The position numbers were made by a program, and so were the translations under genes. A stretch of 64,000 nt of DNA from Chitinophagaceae bacterium UBA1930 (GTDB lineage: Bacteria > Bacteroidota > Bacteroidia > Chitinophagales > Chitinophagaceae). The stretch's first letter is position 1. Each line of letters opens with the position of its first letter. The notes under the pieces are model-generated. The model did no database searches and was not told the origin of the DNA. It saw only the letters and a list, made by a program, of their open reading frames with translations. This document shows positions 34,848-44,362 of this stretch, in pieces. Location of the stretch: NCBI GenBank assembly GCA_002337145.1, contig DDFK01000002.1:1176866-1240865 (forward strand), written 5' to 3'.

Positions 34848-36134
34848 ATGAATCGTAAGGAATTTTTAAAGAAAGCAGCTATTGGTGGCGTTGTGCTTCC
34901 ATCTTTCTTAAATGGAATTTCGTTAAAGGCACTGGCTGGTACTCCTTTAATGAACGCCCTGAACGGTTACATGAACGACGACCGCGTACTGGTAATTATC
35001 CAACTTGCAGGTGGCAACGATGGGCTGAACACCGTCATCCCTTTTGATCAATACAGCACCTACACAGCAGCTAGGCCCAATATTGCCTTGCCTGAAGACA
35101 AAGTGCTTCGCCTGAATGGGTTCGATGGCACGGCCTTGCATCCTGCACTAAAAGAAATGCAGGCACTTTTCAACGATGGTAAATTAGGAATTGTACAGGG
35201 TGTCAGTTACCCCAAACCCAACTTCTCGCATTTCCGTGCAACAGATATATGGATGACATCGAGCGACAGCGACAAAATTGTAAGCACGGGCTGGGCAGGC
35301 AGGTATCTCAACAACCTGTACCCCGAATTTCCCAACAACTATCCCAACAAATCAATGCCCGATCCTTTGGCCATACAGGTGGGCTCGGTTGTGTCCACCA
35401 CCTTCCAGGGGCCGGCATTTACAATGGGTCTTGCCATCAGCAACCCCAACAGCTTTTACAACCTGATTGAAGGAAAGGTAAATGTGGACAGCCCCACACG
35501 TTGGGGCGAGCAATTGGATTATATTGAAGAAGTGGGCATAAAAACCGACCAATATGCAAGCGTTATCAAACAAGCAGCTTTAAAGGTTACCAAACAAAGC
35601 GATAAATACCCTGCACAGGGAAAAAACAGCCTGGCGGATCAATTAAAGATTGTTGCAAGGCTAATTGCCGGAGGCCTTCGTACAAAAGTGTACATGGTAA
35701 ATATTGGCAGCTTTGACACACATGCCAAACAGGTGGAAGATGCAGACCGCACAACAGGCAACCATGCAAAGCTTTGGCAAAAAGTGTCCGAAGGTATCAA
35801 TGCATTTATGGACGATATCAAATACCTGAATGTAGCCGATAGGGTAATGGGCATGACCTTTTCCGAATTTGGCAGAAGGATAAAAAGCAATGCAAGCGGT
35901 GGTACCGATCATGGTGTGGCGGCACCACTGTTCTACTTTGGACACAATGTAAAAGGTGGCATCGTTGGCAACAACCCAACCATACCTGCTATTGCTACGG
36001 TAAATGACAATGTGCCCATGCAGCACGACTTCCGCTCGGTGTACACATCCGTATTGCAGAACTGGTTTTACCTGCAACCTGCCGATGTGCAGAATGTATT
36101 GATGGGCCAGTATCCTGTGCTGCAAATGGTATAG
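34848..36134 (+). CDS. DUF1501 family exported protein
   Basis: The 428-residue partner of the DUF1800 protein. The N-terminus NRKEFLKKAAIGGVVLPSFL resembles a twin-arginine signal, with Lys in place of the second Arg, so Tat export is likely but not certain. The family phrases LVIIQLAGGNDGLNTVIPFD, ALHPALKEMQALFNDGKLGI and VYMVNIGSFDTHAKQ are clear, as is GMTFSEFGRRIKSNASGGTD near the end. The fold is related to the alkaline phosphatase/sulfatase superfamily. The substrate is unknown. Confidence 0.88.
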   Translation: MNRKEFLKKAAIGGVVLPSFLNGISLKALAGTPLMNALNGYMNDDRVLVIIQLAGGNDGLNTVIPFDQYSTYTAARPNIALPEDKVLRLNGFDGTALHPALKEMQALFNDGKLGIVQGVSYPKPNFSHFRATDIWMTSSDSDKIVSTGWAGRYLNNLYPEFPNNYPNKSMPDPLAIQVGSVVSTTFQGPAFTMGLAISNPNSFYNLIEGKVNVDSPTRWGEQLDYIEEVGIKTDQYASVIKQAALKVTKQSDKYPAQGKNSLADQLKIVARLIAGGLRTKVYMVNIGSFDTHAKQVEDADRTTGNHAKLWQKVSEGINAFMDDIKYLNVADRVMGMTFSEFGRRIKSNASGGTDHGVAAPLFYFGHNVKGGIVGNNPTIPAIATVNDNVPMQHDFRSVYTSVLQNWFYLQPADVQNVLMGQYPVLQMV

Positions 36135-36180
36135 TAATAATATTTATTTGCCAGTGGTAATACATACTTAAACGTTCTTG

Positions 36181-36200
36181 GTCCCGATAGCTATCGGGAC
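36181..36200. repeat. Perfect 20-base palindrome
   Basis: GTCCCGATAGCTATCGGGAC is a perfect palindrome without loop, 46 bases after the DUF1501 stop. I recall this palindrome as frequent in Bacteroidota intergenic DNA. It could end transcription, but no T tract follows. A second weak hairpin (CCCCT...AGGGG, about 36292-36306) lies nearer the convergent gene. Confidence 0.7.
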
Positions 36201-36339
36201 ACCCATCAACGGTTGGTACAAAGCCATGCTTTACCGAAGCGTAAAAACCCACGGCTTCATCATCGTTTGTAAAGTGAAATGCCCGTTTGCCCCTCCCAGA
36301 AGGGGGATACATTTCCGTTTGCTATTAAGTCCAGCTAAT

Positions 36340-37656
36340 TTACGCAACAACCGTTTCCTTAAACTGTATGCCATGTTCTTCAAGTTCCTTCAATACGGGC
36401 TTGTAAATGGCTTCAACAATGGGTATATGCAAACCGGTAATGGTAAGCTTTCCTTCCAAAATAAGCTTTGCAGCAATGCCCAATGGCAGGCCAACGGTTT
36501 TGGCCATGGCTGTTCTTAAACTGTCTTCACCTTTCACTACAAGCGAGCTTGCAATGCTGTGTTTCTTATCGGCAATCATGTATTCCAATTCATGAAGCAT
36601 CACAATCAAATCCTTGTCCTCCTGTTGTAAAACAAGTTTTCTTTCAAGAATAAACTGCAACACATCGGCAGCACTTTGCAAGCCCTTATCAATTAAGGTA
36701 GCATCATCAAAAACACCTAAGAATGTAAATTGGTTCAATAGTATGCCATCTCCAGTCACCAGCTTATCAAATGCCGTGTTCAAATTGAACCGCTCAAAAT
36801 GCAGCTTAAAAAAATCACTTACACAAAGCCCGTCTGTTTCATAAAAAACGGTTTCATCGGTCAGCTGCAAATCCACTATATGCTTCCATCCCAAACAGAA
36901 TTCAGGATGCCTTAACGTAGTGCGTACAAATGTTGCAGCCGTTTCCAATGCATACAATGGTACATAGCTCAACGAATCCCTATTGGGGTAATAGGCATAA
37001 GTGCCATCCCCATAAACCGACACAGTATTGTTGGCATCAAATAAATGCCCATACTGTGTGTTTACTACTTCATTGTTTACCTTATAAGTTGCCCCAGCCT
37101 TGCCTGCCAACACAATGTTTCTTGGGTTCCAGCTAATCTTGTAATGCCAAGGGTTATCATCACTTTCTGGTGCAACCAACCCGCCGCAATGCGATTTAAA
37201 AGAAATAACGGTTCCATTTGCCGCTTGTATGGCATGTATCAGTTGCATGGCACTCATGTGGTCAATGCCTGGGTCAAGCCCCATTTCGCATAAAAAGAGC
37301 AATTGCTTGTCTGCTATTTCCTGCGATAACTGTTTTATTTTTTCATCAACATAAGAAGCTGTCAGCAAGTGTTTTTCAAATGCAATGCAATCCAATGCAA
37401 TCAGGTAATGCAAATGTGGCGGCATCATCGAAATAACAACCCTTGCATCCTGTACAAGTTTTTTCCGTTCGGCTTCATTGGTAATATCTGCCTGCACTGC
37501 CGTAACCCAATCACTCTTGCCAACCTTGTTCTCAACAGCCTGCAGGTTGCTGTCTGCAACCACAACATGCCACTCATGCGTGGCTGCAACTGTCTTTAAG
37601 TAATCTATTAAAACCGTGGCCGATTTGCCTGCACCAAAAAGAAGAATATGTTTCAT
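36340..37656 (-). CDS. Saccharopine dehydrogenase-like oxidoreductase
   Basis: With ATG at 37654-37656 the protein is 438 residues and starts MKHILLFGAGKSATVLIDYL, a Rossmann dinucleotide-binding motif; earlier starts would add 36 unlikely residues. Later landmarks are VVISMMPPHLHYLIALDC, LCEMGLDPGIDHMSAMQLI and CGGLVAPESDDNPWHYKISW. These match the saccharopine dehydrogenase (C-terminal plus NADP domain) family, which includes lysine-pathway enzymes of the glutamate-forming type. Whether it makes or breaks saccharopine cannot be settled here; no lysine-ketoglutarate reductase gene is adjacent. The gene is alone. Confidence 0.85.
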   Translation of the reverse strand: MKHILLFGAGKSATVLIDYLKTVAATHEWHVVVADSNLQAVENKVGKSDWVTAVQADITNEAERKKLVQDARVVISMMPPHLHYLIALDCIAFEKHLLTASYVDEKIKQLSQEIADKQLLFLCEMGLDPGIDHMSAMQLIHAIQAANGTVISFKSHCGGLVAPESDDNPWHYKISWNPRNIVLAGKAGATYKVNNEVVNTQYGHLFDANNTVSVYGDGTYAYYPNRDSLSYVPLYALETAATFVRTTLRHPEFCLGWKHIVDLQLTDETVFYETDGLCVSDFFKLHFERFNLNTAFDKLVTGDGILLNQFTFLGVFDDATLIDKGLQSAADVLQFILERKLVLQQEDKDLIVMLHELEYMIADKKHSIASSLVVKGEDSLRTAMAKTVGLPLGIAAKLILEGKLTITGLHIPIVEAIYKPVLKELEEHGIQFKETVVA

Positions 37657-37951
37657 CCCGTAAATATAAATACTCCCCATACTCCGTTTGCAACTATCCA
37701 AAAAAGAAGGGAATGTTTGTATAAAAATGCCATGCTTAAACACTGGTTTTATGGCCTGAGTCACTTATTGGTTCAATAGCAGCAGAATGCCCAATTTTAT
37801 TGAGGTTTGTTGTCCCCAAAAGCCCTGTTTGCCTGTGGATAAAACACCTGAATAACCATGCCATTTCTAAGGTTTTTCAACCTGTAAAAACTATCTTCGC
37901 CATCCTGAAAATTTTATCAGTCAAATAAGCGAAAATCAGTTTGTACAACTA

Positions 37952-40663
37952 ATGGAAAATAACGAAACAGGTTTACCGGAACAGACATCCGACAACGACA
38001 GGATCATACAGGTAAATATTGAGGAGCAAATGAAGACCGCCTATATCGATTACTCCATGAGCGTAATTGTTGGGCGGGCCCTGCCAGATGCGAGGGATGG
38101 CTTTAAACCCGTTCACCGCCGCATCCTTTTTGCGATGAACGAACTAGGTATGTACCACAACAAGCCCCACAAAAAATCGGCCCGTGTGGTGGGTGAGGTA
38201 CTGGGTAAGTATCACCCGCATGGCGACTCATCCGTTTACTCTGCCATGGTACGTATGGCCCAGGAATGGAGCATGCGTTACACATTGATAGATGGCCAGG
38301 GTAACTTTGGTAACCAGGATGGCGACGATGCAGCGGCCATGCGTTACACAGAAGCACGTTTGGAAAAGCTGGCCGAAGCCATGCTTGAAGACATTGAAAA
38401 AGAAACGGTCGATTTCCAGTTGAACTTTGACGACAGTTTGGAAGAGCCTACTGTTTTGCCAACACGTATACCGCAGTTACTCGTAAATGGAAGCACTGGT
38501 ATTGCTGTGGGCATGGCCACCAATATGATGCCCCATAACCTGGGCGAAGTGATTGATGGATGTATAGCATACATTGACAACAAAGAGATACCTGTTGAGG
38601 ATCTGCTGCAATATGTAAAAGCCCCCGACTTCCCTACAGGTGGGGTGATATTTGGAATGGAAGGGGTAAAGCAAGGTTTGCTTACTGGCCGTGGCAGGGT
38701 AGTAGTACGTGGCAAATGCCATGTGGATACAAAAGCCAGCGGCAGGGAGCAGATCGTCATTACAGAAGTGCCTTACCAGGTAAACAGGGATATGCTGACC
38801 GATAAGATCGGTCAACTGGTAAATGACAAAACCATTGAAGGCGTTGCACACGTAAACAATGAAAGCAATAAACGTGAAGGAACACGTATTGTACTTGATT
38901 TGAAACGCGATGGTGTAGCCAATGTAATCATCAACCAACTGTTCAAGTTTACCGAACTGCAAACAAGCTTTGGTATAAACAATGTTGCATTAAGCAAAGG
39001 CCGTCCCAAAATAATGAACCTCAAAGACCTGATTGTTGAGTTCATTGATTTCAGGATGGATGTGGTGATACGCCGTGCCAAATTTGAACTAAGAAAGGCA
39101 GAAGAAAAAGCCCATATACTGGAAGGGTATTTAAAGGCATTGGACCATTTGGATGAAGTGATTGCATTGATACGTGCAAGCCGTACACCCGATGAAGCCA
39201 AAGTGTCCCTGATTGCAAAAAGCAAGGAAGAGAACTGGTACCTGAGCCAACATATTTTTGCTGATGTTACAGAAGAACTGTACCAGCAAGAACAGGGTCT
39301 TTCCGAACTGCAGGCAAAAGCTATTCTTGAATTGCGTTTGCAACGTTTAACCGGAATGGAGCGTGACAAGATCATTGACGAGTTTAACGAGTTGATGAAA
39401 ACCATCAAATACCTGAAAGAATTATTGGGTAGCGAACTGCTCCGTTACGAACTCATCAAAACAGAACTGCTGGAAGTAAAGACCAAATTCGGTGACGAAA
39501 GAAAAAGCGAGATACAGTTTTTGGCAGATGAAGTAAACATGCTTGATTTTATCAAAGAAGAAGATGTGGTTATTACCATTTCGCATCTTGGTTATATCAA
39601 ACGTACCACAGCATCGGACTACCGCCAGCAAAAAAGGGGCGGTCGTGGGGCAGTGGGCAGCAAAACCCGCGAAGAGGATTATGTAGAACACCTGTTTGTT
39701 GCATCTACACACGATACCATGTTGTTTTTTACCGAAAAAGGAAGGTGCTACTGGTTAAAAGTGTACGAGATTCCCGAAGGCGAAAAACAAGGCAAGGGCA
39801 GGGCCATACAGAACCTGATACAGATACCGCCAGATGATAAGGTAAGGGCCATTATAGATGCAAAGGATCTTGACAAAAAAGATACATTAGAAGGTCGTTA
39901 TATTGTGCTTTGTACCAAGAAAGGCATCATCAAGAAAACGGACTTGGAAGATTTTTCACGCCCAAGGGCAAATGGCATCAATGCCATTACCATTGTGGAA
40001 GGTGATGAACTGTTGGAAGCCAAGATGACCGATGGCAACAGTGAAATCATGCTGGCTGTAAAGAGTGGCCGTGCCATTCGTTTCCCGGAAGAAAAGGTAC
40101 GCTCCACAGGCCGTGGTGCAATTGGTGTTACAGGCATTGAAGTGGACGATGAGACAGACGAAGTGGTAGGCATGATATGCATAAGCAGGAACGACAAATC
40201 CAAGACCGTACTTGTGGTTAGTGAAAAAGGCTTTGGCAAAAGGACACCGCTGGTTGACGAGGATGGAGAAGACGTGTACCGCATTACCAACCGTGGTGGC
40301 AAGGGCGTTAAGACCATTAACGTTACGGAAAAAACAGGAAAGCTGGTAGGCATACTCGATGTAAGCGAGAAGGAAGACCTGATCATCACCTGTCAATCCG
40401 GTATCACATTGCGTACATCCATTGCTTCAATCAAAACTGCTGGAAGGGCAACACAAGGCGTTACATTGATACGTTTGGACAGTGAAGATGCCATTGCGGC
40501 CATTTCCAAAATTGAAGAACAGGAAGAAGAAACCGTAACCGATGAAAATGCAGTTGCAGAAGATGCAGCAAGCGATGGGGCAGCAGACGGAACAGAGCAG
40601 CCTCCATCAACAAACGAAGAAACAACCGGAACAAACGATACAGCTGAACCAACAGAAAATTAA
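37952..40663 (+). CDS. gyrA: DNA gyrase subunit A
   Basis: GyrA is the DNA-breaking subunit of gyrase. The 903 residues include the winged-helix and tower domains with the active tyrosine at position 132 (AAAMRYTEARL). The quinolone region reads KYHPHGDSSVYSAMVRMAQE. Here Ser93 corresponds to Escherichia coli Ser83, and Ser97 lies where E. coli has Asp87. The C-terminal beta-pinwheel has the GyrA-box QQKRGGRGAVG, which distinguishes gyrase from ParC. A long acidic, Glu/Thr-rich tail ends the protein. A TATCTTCG box at 37892-37899 may be the promoter. The TPR gene follows after 17 bases. Confidence 0.95.
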   Translation: MENNETGLPEQTSDNDRIIQVNIEEQMKTAYIDYSMSVIVGRALPDARDGFKPVHRRILFAMNELGMYHNKPHKKSARVVGEVLGKYHPHGDSSVYSAMVRMAQEWSMRYTLIDGQGNFGNQDGDDAAAMRYTEARLEKLAEAMLEDIEKETVDFQLNFDDSLEEPTVLPTRIPQLLVNGSTGIAVGMATNMMPHNLGEVIDGCIAYIDNKEIPVEDLLQYVKAPDFPTGGVIFGMEGVKQGLLTGRGRVVVRGKCHVDTKASGREQIVITEVPYQVNRDMLTDKIGQLVNDKTIEGVAHVNNESNKREGTRIVLDLKRDGVANVIINQLFKFTELQTSFGINNVALSKGRPKIMNLKDLIVEFIDFRMDVVIRRAKFELRKAEEKAHILEGYLKALDHLDEVIALIRASRTPDEAKVSLIAKSKEENWYLSQHIFADVTEELYQQEQGLSELQAKAILELRLQRLTGMERDKIIDEFNELMKTIKYLKELLGSELLRYELIKTELLEVKTKFGDERKSEIQFLADEVNMLDFIKEEDVVITISHLGYIKRTTASDYRQQKRGGRGAVGSKTREEDYVEHLFVASTHDTMLFFTEKGRCYWLKVYEIPEGEKQGKGRAIQNLIQIPPDDKVRAIIDAKDLDKKDTLEGRYIVLCTKKGIIKKTDLEDFSRPRANGINAITIVEGDELLEAKMTDGNSEIMLAVKSGRAIRFPEEKVRSTGRGAIGVTGIEVDDETDEVVGMICISRNDKSKTVLVVSEKGFGKRTPLVDEDGEDVYRITNRGGKGVKTINVTEKTGKLVGILDVSEKEDLIITCQSGITLRTSIASIKTAGRATQGVTLIRLDSEDAIAAISKIEEQEEETVTDENAVAEDAASDGAADGTEQPPSTNEETTGTNDTAEPTEN

Positions 40664-40680
40664 TCAATAAAACAAACTTT

Positions 40681-42060
40681 ATGAAGAGACTATTCATGCT
40701 TGCGTTGCTTGTAAGTGCCTTTAATGTATCTAATGCACAAGACAAGCAATTTGTTAGTTTGCTTTTGTATTACCCGAAGCAATTGGAAAAAGCAAAAACA
40801 GAAATTGACAAGATCATGCTTGACCCCAAAGCCCAGGCAAAACCCGAAGGCTGGTTATGGCAAACACGTATCTACGCCGAGTTTAGTTACGATTCGGCTT
40901 TGAACAGTAAATACCCCGGCTCTGGTGCCATTGCTTTGGAAGCTTTCAAGAAATACGAAAGCATGGAACCTTCTTTCAAATCCATGTCGGACGCAACCGT
41001 AAACTGGAGACCATTGAACCTGATTTACCTGACAGGTTTCAACAACGGTCGCAAATACTTTGAAACAAAGCAATGGGATTCTTCTTTTGCCTATTTCAGC
41101 ACAGCAGCATATATGGGCGAAATCATTGCAAAGCACGACTTGAAACAAAATGGTGCCAAGATTGATACGCTTACGGTGGTATATGCCGGTTATGCAGCAC
41201 AGAACGCCAAAAAAGAAGAAGAAGCAGTAAAATACTACCGCAAACTTGCCGACCTTAAAGTTGGTGGCGAAGACTACAAAGACCTATACAGCTACATATT
41301 AGTGCATTATGCAAACACAAAAGACGCAACCAATTTTAATAAATACCTTGCCCTTGCCAAAGAAGTATATCCTGCAGGTGCATGGGAAGATTATGAAGTT
41401 GATTTCTTGAACAAAGCATACACGCTGGCAGAAAAAGTTGCACTGTACGACAAGGAAGATGCGGCGGGAGCCTTAACAGCAAGAAAGTATTTATTGTTTG
41501 GGCAAATGTTTACGGATATAAGGGATGAGAAATCTTCGCTGGACAGTACCAAGCAGGCATTCTACCAAAAGAAAGCTGCAGAGGCTTTTATGAAAGCCTA
41601 CAAAAAAGACAATACATTGGGTATTGCTGCATTTAATGCCGGTGTTATCTACTACAATGAATATGGTCTGTACGACGACAGGTACAGGGGCAATATCAGG
41701 CAGCTACAAGAAATAAATACCAACAAAACAGTAGAGAAAGACCCCAAGAAAAAAGCCGCTGCCGATGCCAAGGCAAAAGAACAGGTAGATGCCATTAAAA
41801 AAGCAAATATTGAAATAGACAAACAAATGTGGGATGCTGGTGATATTTCAATTGAATGGCTGGAAAAAAGCTATATAGCTTTAAAAGATGTGCAACCCAG
41901 GGATCGTATAACCAAAGACTGTCTTAACAGGGCTGTGGACTTCCTGGCAAATATCTTTGCATACAAGAAAGAAAAAATCAAAAGCAAGGACCCCAAAGCC
42001 TACGATGCTTACGATACAAAATATAAACTGTACGATGGTTTGCATGGAACTTTCAAATAA
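40681..42060 (+). CDS. Secreted TPR-like protein downstream of gyrA
   Basis: A 459-residue helical protein with a signal peptide (MKRLFMLALLVSAFNVSNAQ). It contains several degenerate tetratricopeptide-like helix pairs (for example NGRKYFETKQWDSSFAYFST and EEEAVKYYRKLADLKVGG). A Lys/Ala-rich coiled stretch (KKKAAADAKAKEQVDAIKKA) lies in the last third. No enzyme motif is visible. The position straight after gyrA is one I recall from other Bacteroidota. It probably acts as a periplasmic scaffold; no partner can be named. Confidence 0.7.
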   Translation: MKRLFMLALLVSAFNVSNAQDKQFVSLLLYYPKQLEKAKTEIDKIMLDPKAQAKPEGWLWQTRIYAEFSYDSALNSKYPGSGAIALEAFKKYESMEPSFKSMSDATVNWRPLNLIYLTGFNNGRKYFETKQWDSSFAYFSTAAYMGEIIAKHDLKQNGAKIDTLTVVYAGYAAQNAKKEEEAVKYYRKLADLKVGGEDYKDLYSYILVHYANTKDATNFNKYLALAKEVYPAGAWEDYEVDFLNKAYTLAEKVALYDKEDAAGALTARKYLLFGQMFTDIRDEKSSLDSTKQAFYQKKAAEAFMKAYKKDNTLGIAAFNAGVIYYNEYGLYDDRYRGNIRQLQEINTNKTVEKDPKKKAAADAKAKEQVDAIKKANIEIDKQMWDAGDISIEWLEKSYIALKDVQPRDRITKDCLNRAVDFLANIFAYKKEKIKSKDPKAYDAYDTKYKLYDGLHGTFK

Positions 42061-42078
42061 GCCATTATTTAATTGATT

Positions 42079-42115
42079 AAAAAAGCAGCTACAATTCACA
42101 TAGCTGCTTTTTTAT
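42079..42115 (+). terminator. Terminator after the gyrA-TPR unit
   Basis: AAAAAAGCAGCTA (42079-42091) pairs with TAGCTGCTTTTTT (42101-42113). The rest of the spacer up to 42325 shows nothing I can name. Confidence 0.85.
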
Positions 42116-42325
42116 TACCATCAACCTTGGGTCTGGCAATTTTTATTGACCATGCTCAACCATTTCTTTTTATATTGCGGCATATTAAGAAACTGAAATG
42201 GAATTCCTCAAACAGAATTTAGACTTTCTGGACCATCACTCCCTGTAACCTGCACGTATAGCCATTGGTGGCTTCATTCAACATTTATCTTCAGTTTATC
42301 ATCTATTCCGTTAAATCAATTCAAT

Positions 42326-43558
42326 ATGTTTACGCAAGACATACATGGGCGTTCTGCTTATTATTTGCAATTAGAAGAGCAATTCGGTGCACACAACTAC
42401 CATCCAATTCCTGTTGTGCTGGAAAAAGGGGAAGGGGTTTTTTTATACGATGTGGAAGGCACACGTTACTACGATTTTTTAAGCGGCTACTCAGCCGTTA
42501 ACCAAGGGCATTGCCATCCCAAAATCATTCATGCATTAATTGAACAGGCAACAAAACTTACACTTACTTCAAGGGCATTTCACAGCAACCTATTGGGCGA
42601 GTATTCCAAATTCATAACTGCATATTTTGGTTATGATAAAGTACTGCCCATGAACACGGGCGTTGAAGGTGGCGAAACAGCCATCAAGTTGGCAAGACGT
42701 TGGGCCTACGACAAAAAAGGGATAGAAGAAAACAAGGCCAGAATAATTTTTGCCGAAGGCAATTTCTGGGGTAGGACATTGGCTGCCATTTCATCATCAA
42801 CCGACCCCAGCAGCTACAAAGGTTTTGGCCCATATATGCCTGGCTTTGGGCTGGTGCCTTACAACGATATTGCCGCATTGGAAAAAGCCTTTCAAGATAA
42901 AAACGTAGCAGCTTTTATGGTAGAACCCATACAGGGCGAAGCAGGTGTTGTTATTCCCGATGATGGTTATTTAAAAGCCGTAAGGGAACTATGTACCGAA
43001 TACAATGTACTGTTTATTGCCGATGAGATACAGACAGGCTTATGCCGTACCGGTAAGATGCTGGCATGTGACCATGACCAGGTACGCCCCGACATTTTGA
43101 TTCTTGGCAAGGCATTAAGCGGTGGTACAATGCCTGTTAGTGCCGTGCTTTGCGATGATGCAATCATGATGAACATAAAACCCGGCGAGCATGGCAGCAC
43201 TTACGGTGGTAACCCTTTGGCCTGTGCAGTGGCCATGGCATCGTTACAGGTGCTAAAAGATGAAGGCATGGCCGCAAATGCAGATGCCATGGGTATGTTG
43301 CTAAGGGACGAACTGGCAAAACTGAAATCGCCCTTTATTACCACCATACGTGGCAAGGGCCTGCTGAATGCAATTGTAATAAAGCATGACAATAAAGATG
43401 CTTCATGGGATTTATGTTTGGCCCTGAAAGAAAATGGATTGTTGGCCAAACCTACGCATGGAGATAAGATACGCTTTGCCCCGCCATTGATCATTAATAG
43501 GGAACAAGTGTTGGAATGTGTGGAAATTATCAACCGGTCATTACAGGTATTGCAATAA
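42326..43558 (+). CDS. rocD: Ornithine aminotransferase
   Basis: RocD moves the delta-amino group of ornithine to 2-oxoglutarate, giving glutamate semialdehyde, with PLP as cofactor. The 410-residue class III aminotransferase has the N-terminal HNYHPIPVVLEKGEGVFLYD characteristic of ornithine aminotransferase, and FLSGYSAVNQGHCHPKI. It continues with MNTGVEGGETAIKLARRW (PLP phosphate), FIADEIQTGLCRTG (pyridine-N Asp) and LGKALSGGTMPVSAVL with the Schiff-base Lys262. HGSTYGGNPLACA follows. These phrases separate it from acetylornithine aminotransferase. It is monocistronic with its own terminator. Confidence 0.94.
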   Translation: MFTQDIHGRSAYYLQLEEQFGAHNYHPIPVVLEKGEGVFLYDVEGTRYYDFLSGYSAVNQGHCHPKIIHALIEQATKLTLTSRAFHSNLLGEYSKFITAYFGYDKVLPMNTGVEGGETAIKLARRWAYDKKGIEENKARIIFAEGNFWGRTLAAISSSTDPSSYKGFGPYMPGFGLVPYNDIAALEKAFQDKNVAAFMVEPIQGEAGVVIPDDGYLKAVRELCTEYNVLFIADEIQTGLCRTGKMLACDHDQVRPDILILGKALSGGTMPVSAVLCDDAIMMNIKPGEHGSTYGGNPLACAVAMASLQVLKDEGMAANADAMGMLLRDELAKLKSPFITTIRGKGLLNAIVIKHDNKDASWDLCLALKENGLLAKPTHGDKIRFAPPLIINREQVLECVEIINRSLQVLQ

Positions 43559-43563
43559 AAAAT

Positions 43564-43592
43564 AATTCCGCCGAAAGGTGGGATTGTTTTTA
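43564..43592 (+). terminator. Terminator after rocD
   Basis: AATTCCGCC (43564-43572) pairs with GGTGGGATT (43577-43585) including two wobble pairs, loop GAAA, then GTTTTTATT. Confidence 0.65.
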
Positions 43593-43639
43593 TTAAAGAA
43601 ATAATTTTAAACTATTTACAACCCTGCCAACCTAGCTAT

Positions 43640-44350
43640 ATGCAACACACCCACTTGCATCATCACGAAGAGCATTTGGAAAGCTCCGACTTGTTAAAAG
43701 ACATTGTTATTGGTATGAGCGATGGGCTAACGGTGCCCTTTGCATTGGCAGCGGGCATAAGCGGTGCTGTTCAGGGAAACGTAAGCCTGGTATGGATTGC
43801 AGGCATTGCCGAAATTGCTGCGGGCTCCATCGCAATGGGGCTGGGCGGCTATCTTGCCGGCAAAACAGACCAAGACCATTACAACAGCGAACTGAAAAAA
43901 GAATATTGGGAAGTACAGCATAAAAGGGAGATAGAAATTGAAGAAGTACGCAAGGTGTTTCTTGCTTGGGGGCTAAGTAGGCATATTGCCGAAGAAGCCA
44001 CACAGGAGATTATCAAAGACGATAAACGTTGGGTTGATTTTATGATGAAGCATGAACTGGGATTGGAGAAACCCGACCCTGACCGTGCAAAGAAAAGTGC
44101 TTTTAATATCGGGATGAGTTATATCGTTGGTGGCCTTATTCCCCTGACACCATATTTCTTTGTTGATACCGCATTAAAGGGGCTGGAAATTTCTGCTGTT
44201 ATCACTTTGCTATGCCTGTTTGTATTTGGCTATTTCAAAAGTAAAATGACGGGCGTTAATCCTTTAACTGGCGGGTTGAAAGTGGTTTTGATTGGCGCCG
44301 CTGCTGCAGGTGCTGCATTTGGTATTGCCAGATTAATAGAGGGGCATTAA
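43640..44350 (+). CDS. VIT1/CCC1 family transporter
   Basis: A 236-residue inner membrane protein of the VIT1/CCC1 family, which moves Fe(II) or Mn(II). The N-terminus is His-rich (HTHLHHHEEHLESSD). Next come the first helices with the family phrases IVIGMSDGLTVPFALAAGIS and AEIAAGSIAMGLGGYLAGK. A cytoplasmic Glu-rich metal-binding loop (KKEYWEVQHKREIEIEEV) follows, then three C-terminal helices. The metal cannot be chosen from sequence. It ends 12 bases before the convergent DinB gene with no clear terminator between. Confidence 0.88.
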   Translation: MQHTHLHHHEEHLESSDLLKDIVIGMSDGLTVPFALAAGISGAVQGNVSLVWIAGIAEIAAGSIAMGLGGYLAGKTDQDHYNSELKKEYWEVQHKREIEIEEVRKVFLAWGLSRHIAEEATQEIIKDDKRWVDFMMKHELGLEKPDPDRAKKSAFNIGMSYIVGGLIPLTPYFFVDTALKGLEISAVITLLCLFVFGYFKSKMTGVNPLTGGLKVVLIGAAAAGAAFGIARLIEGH

Positions 44351-44362
44351 CCATGCAATAAT

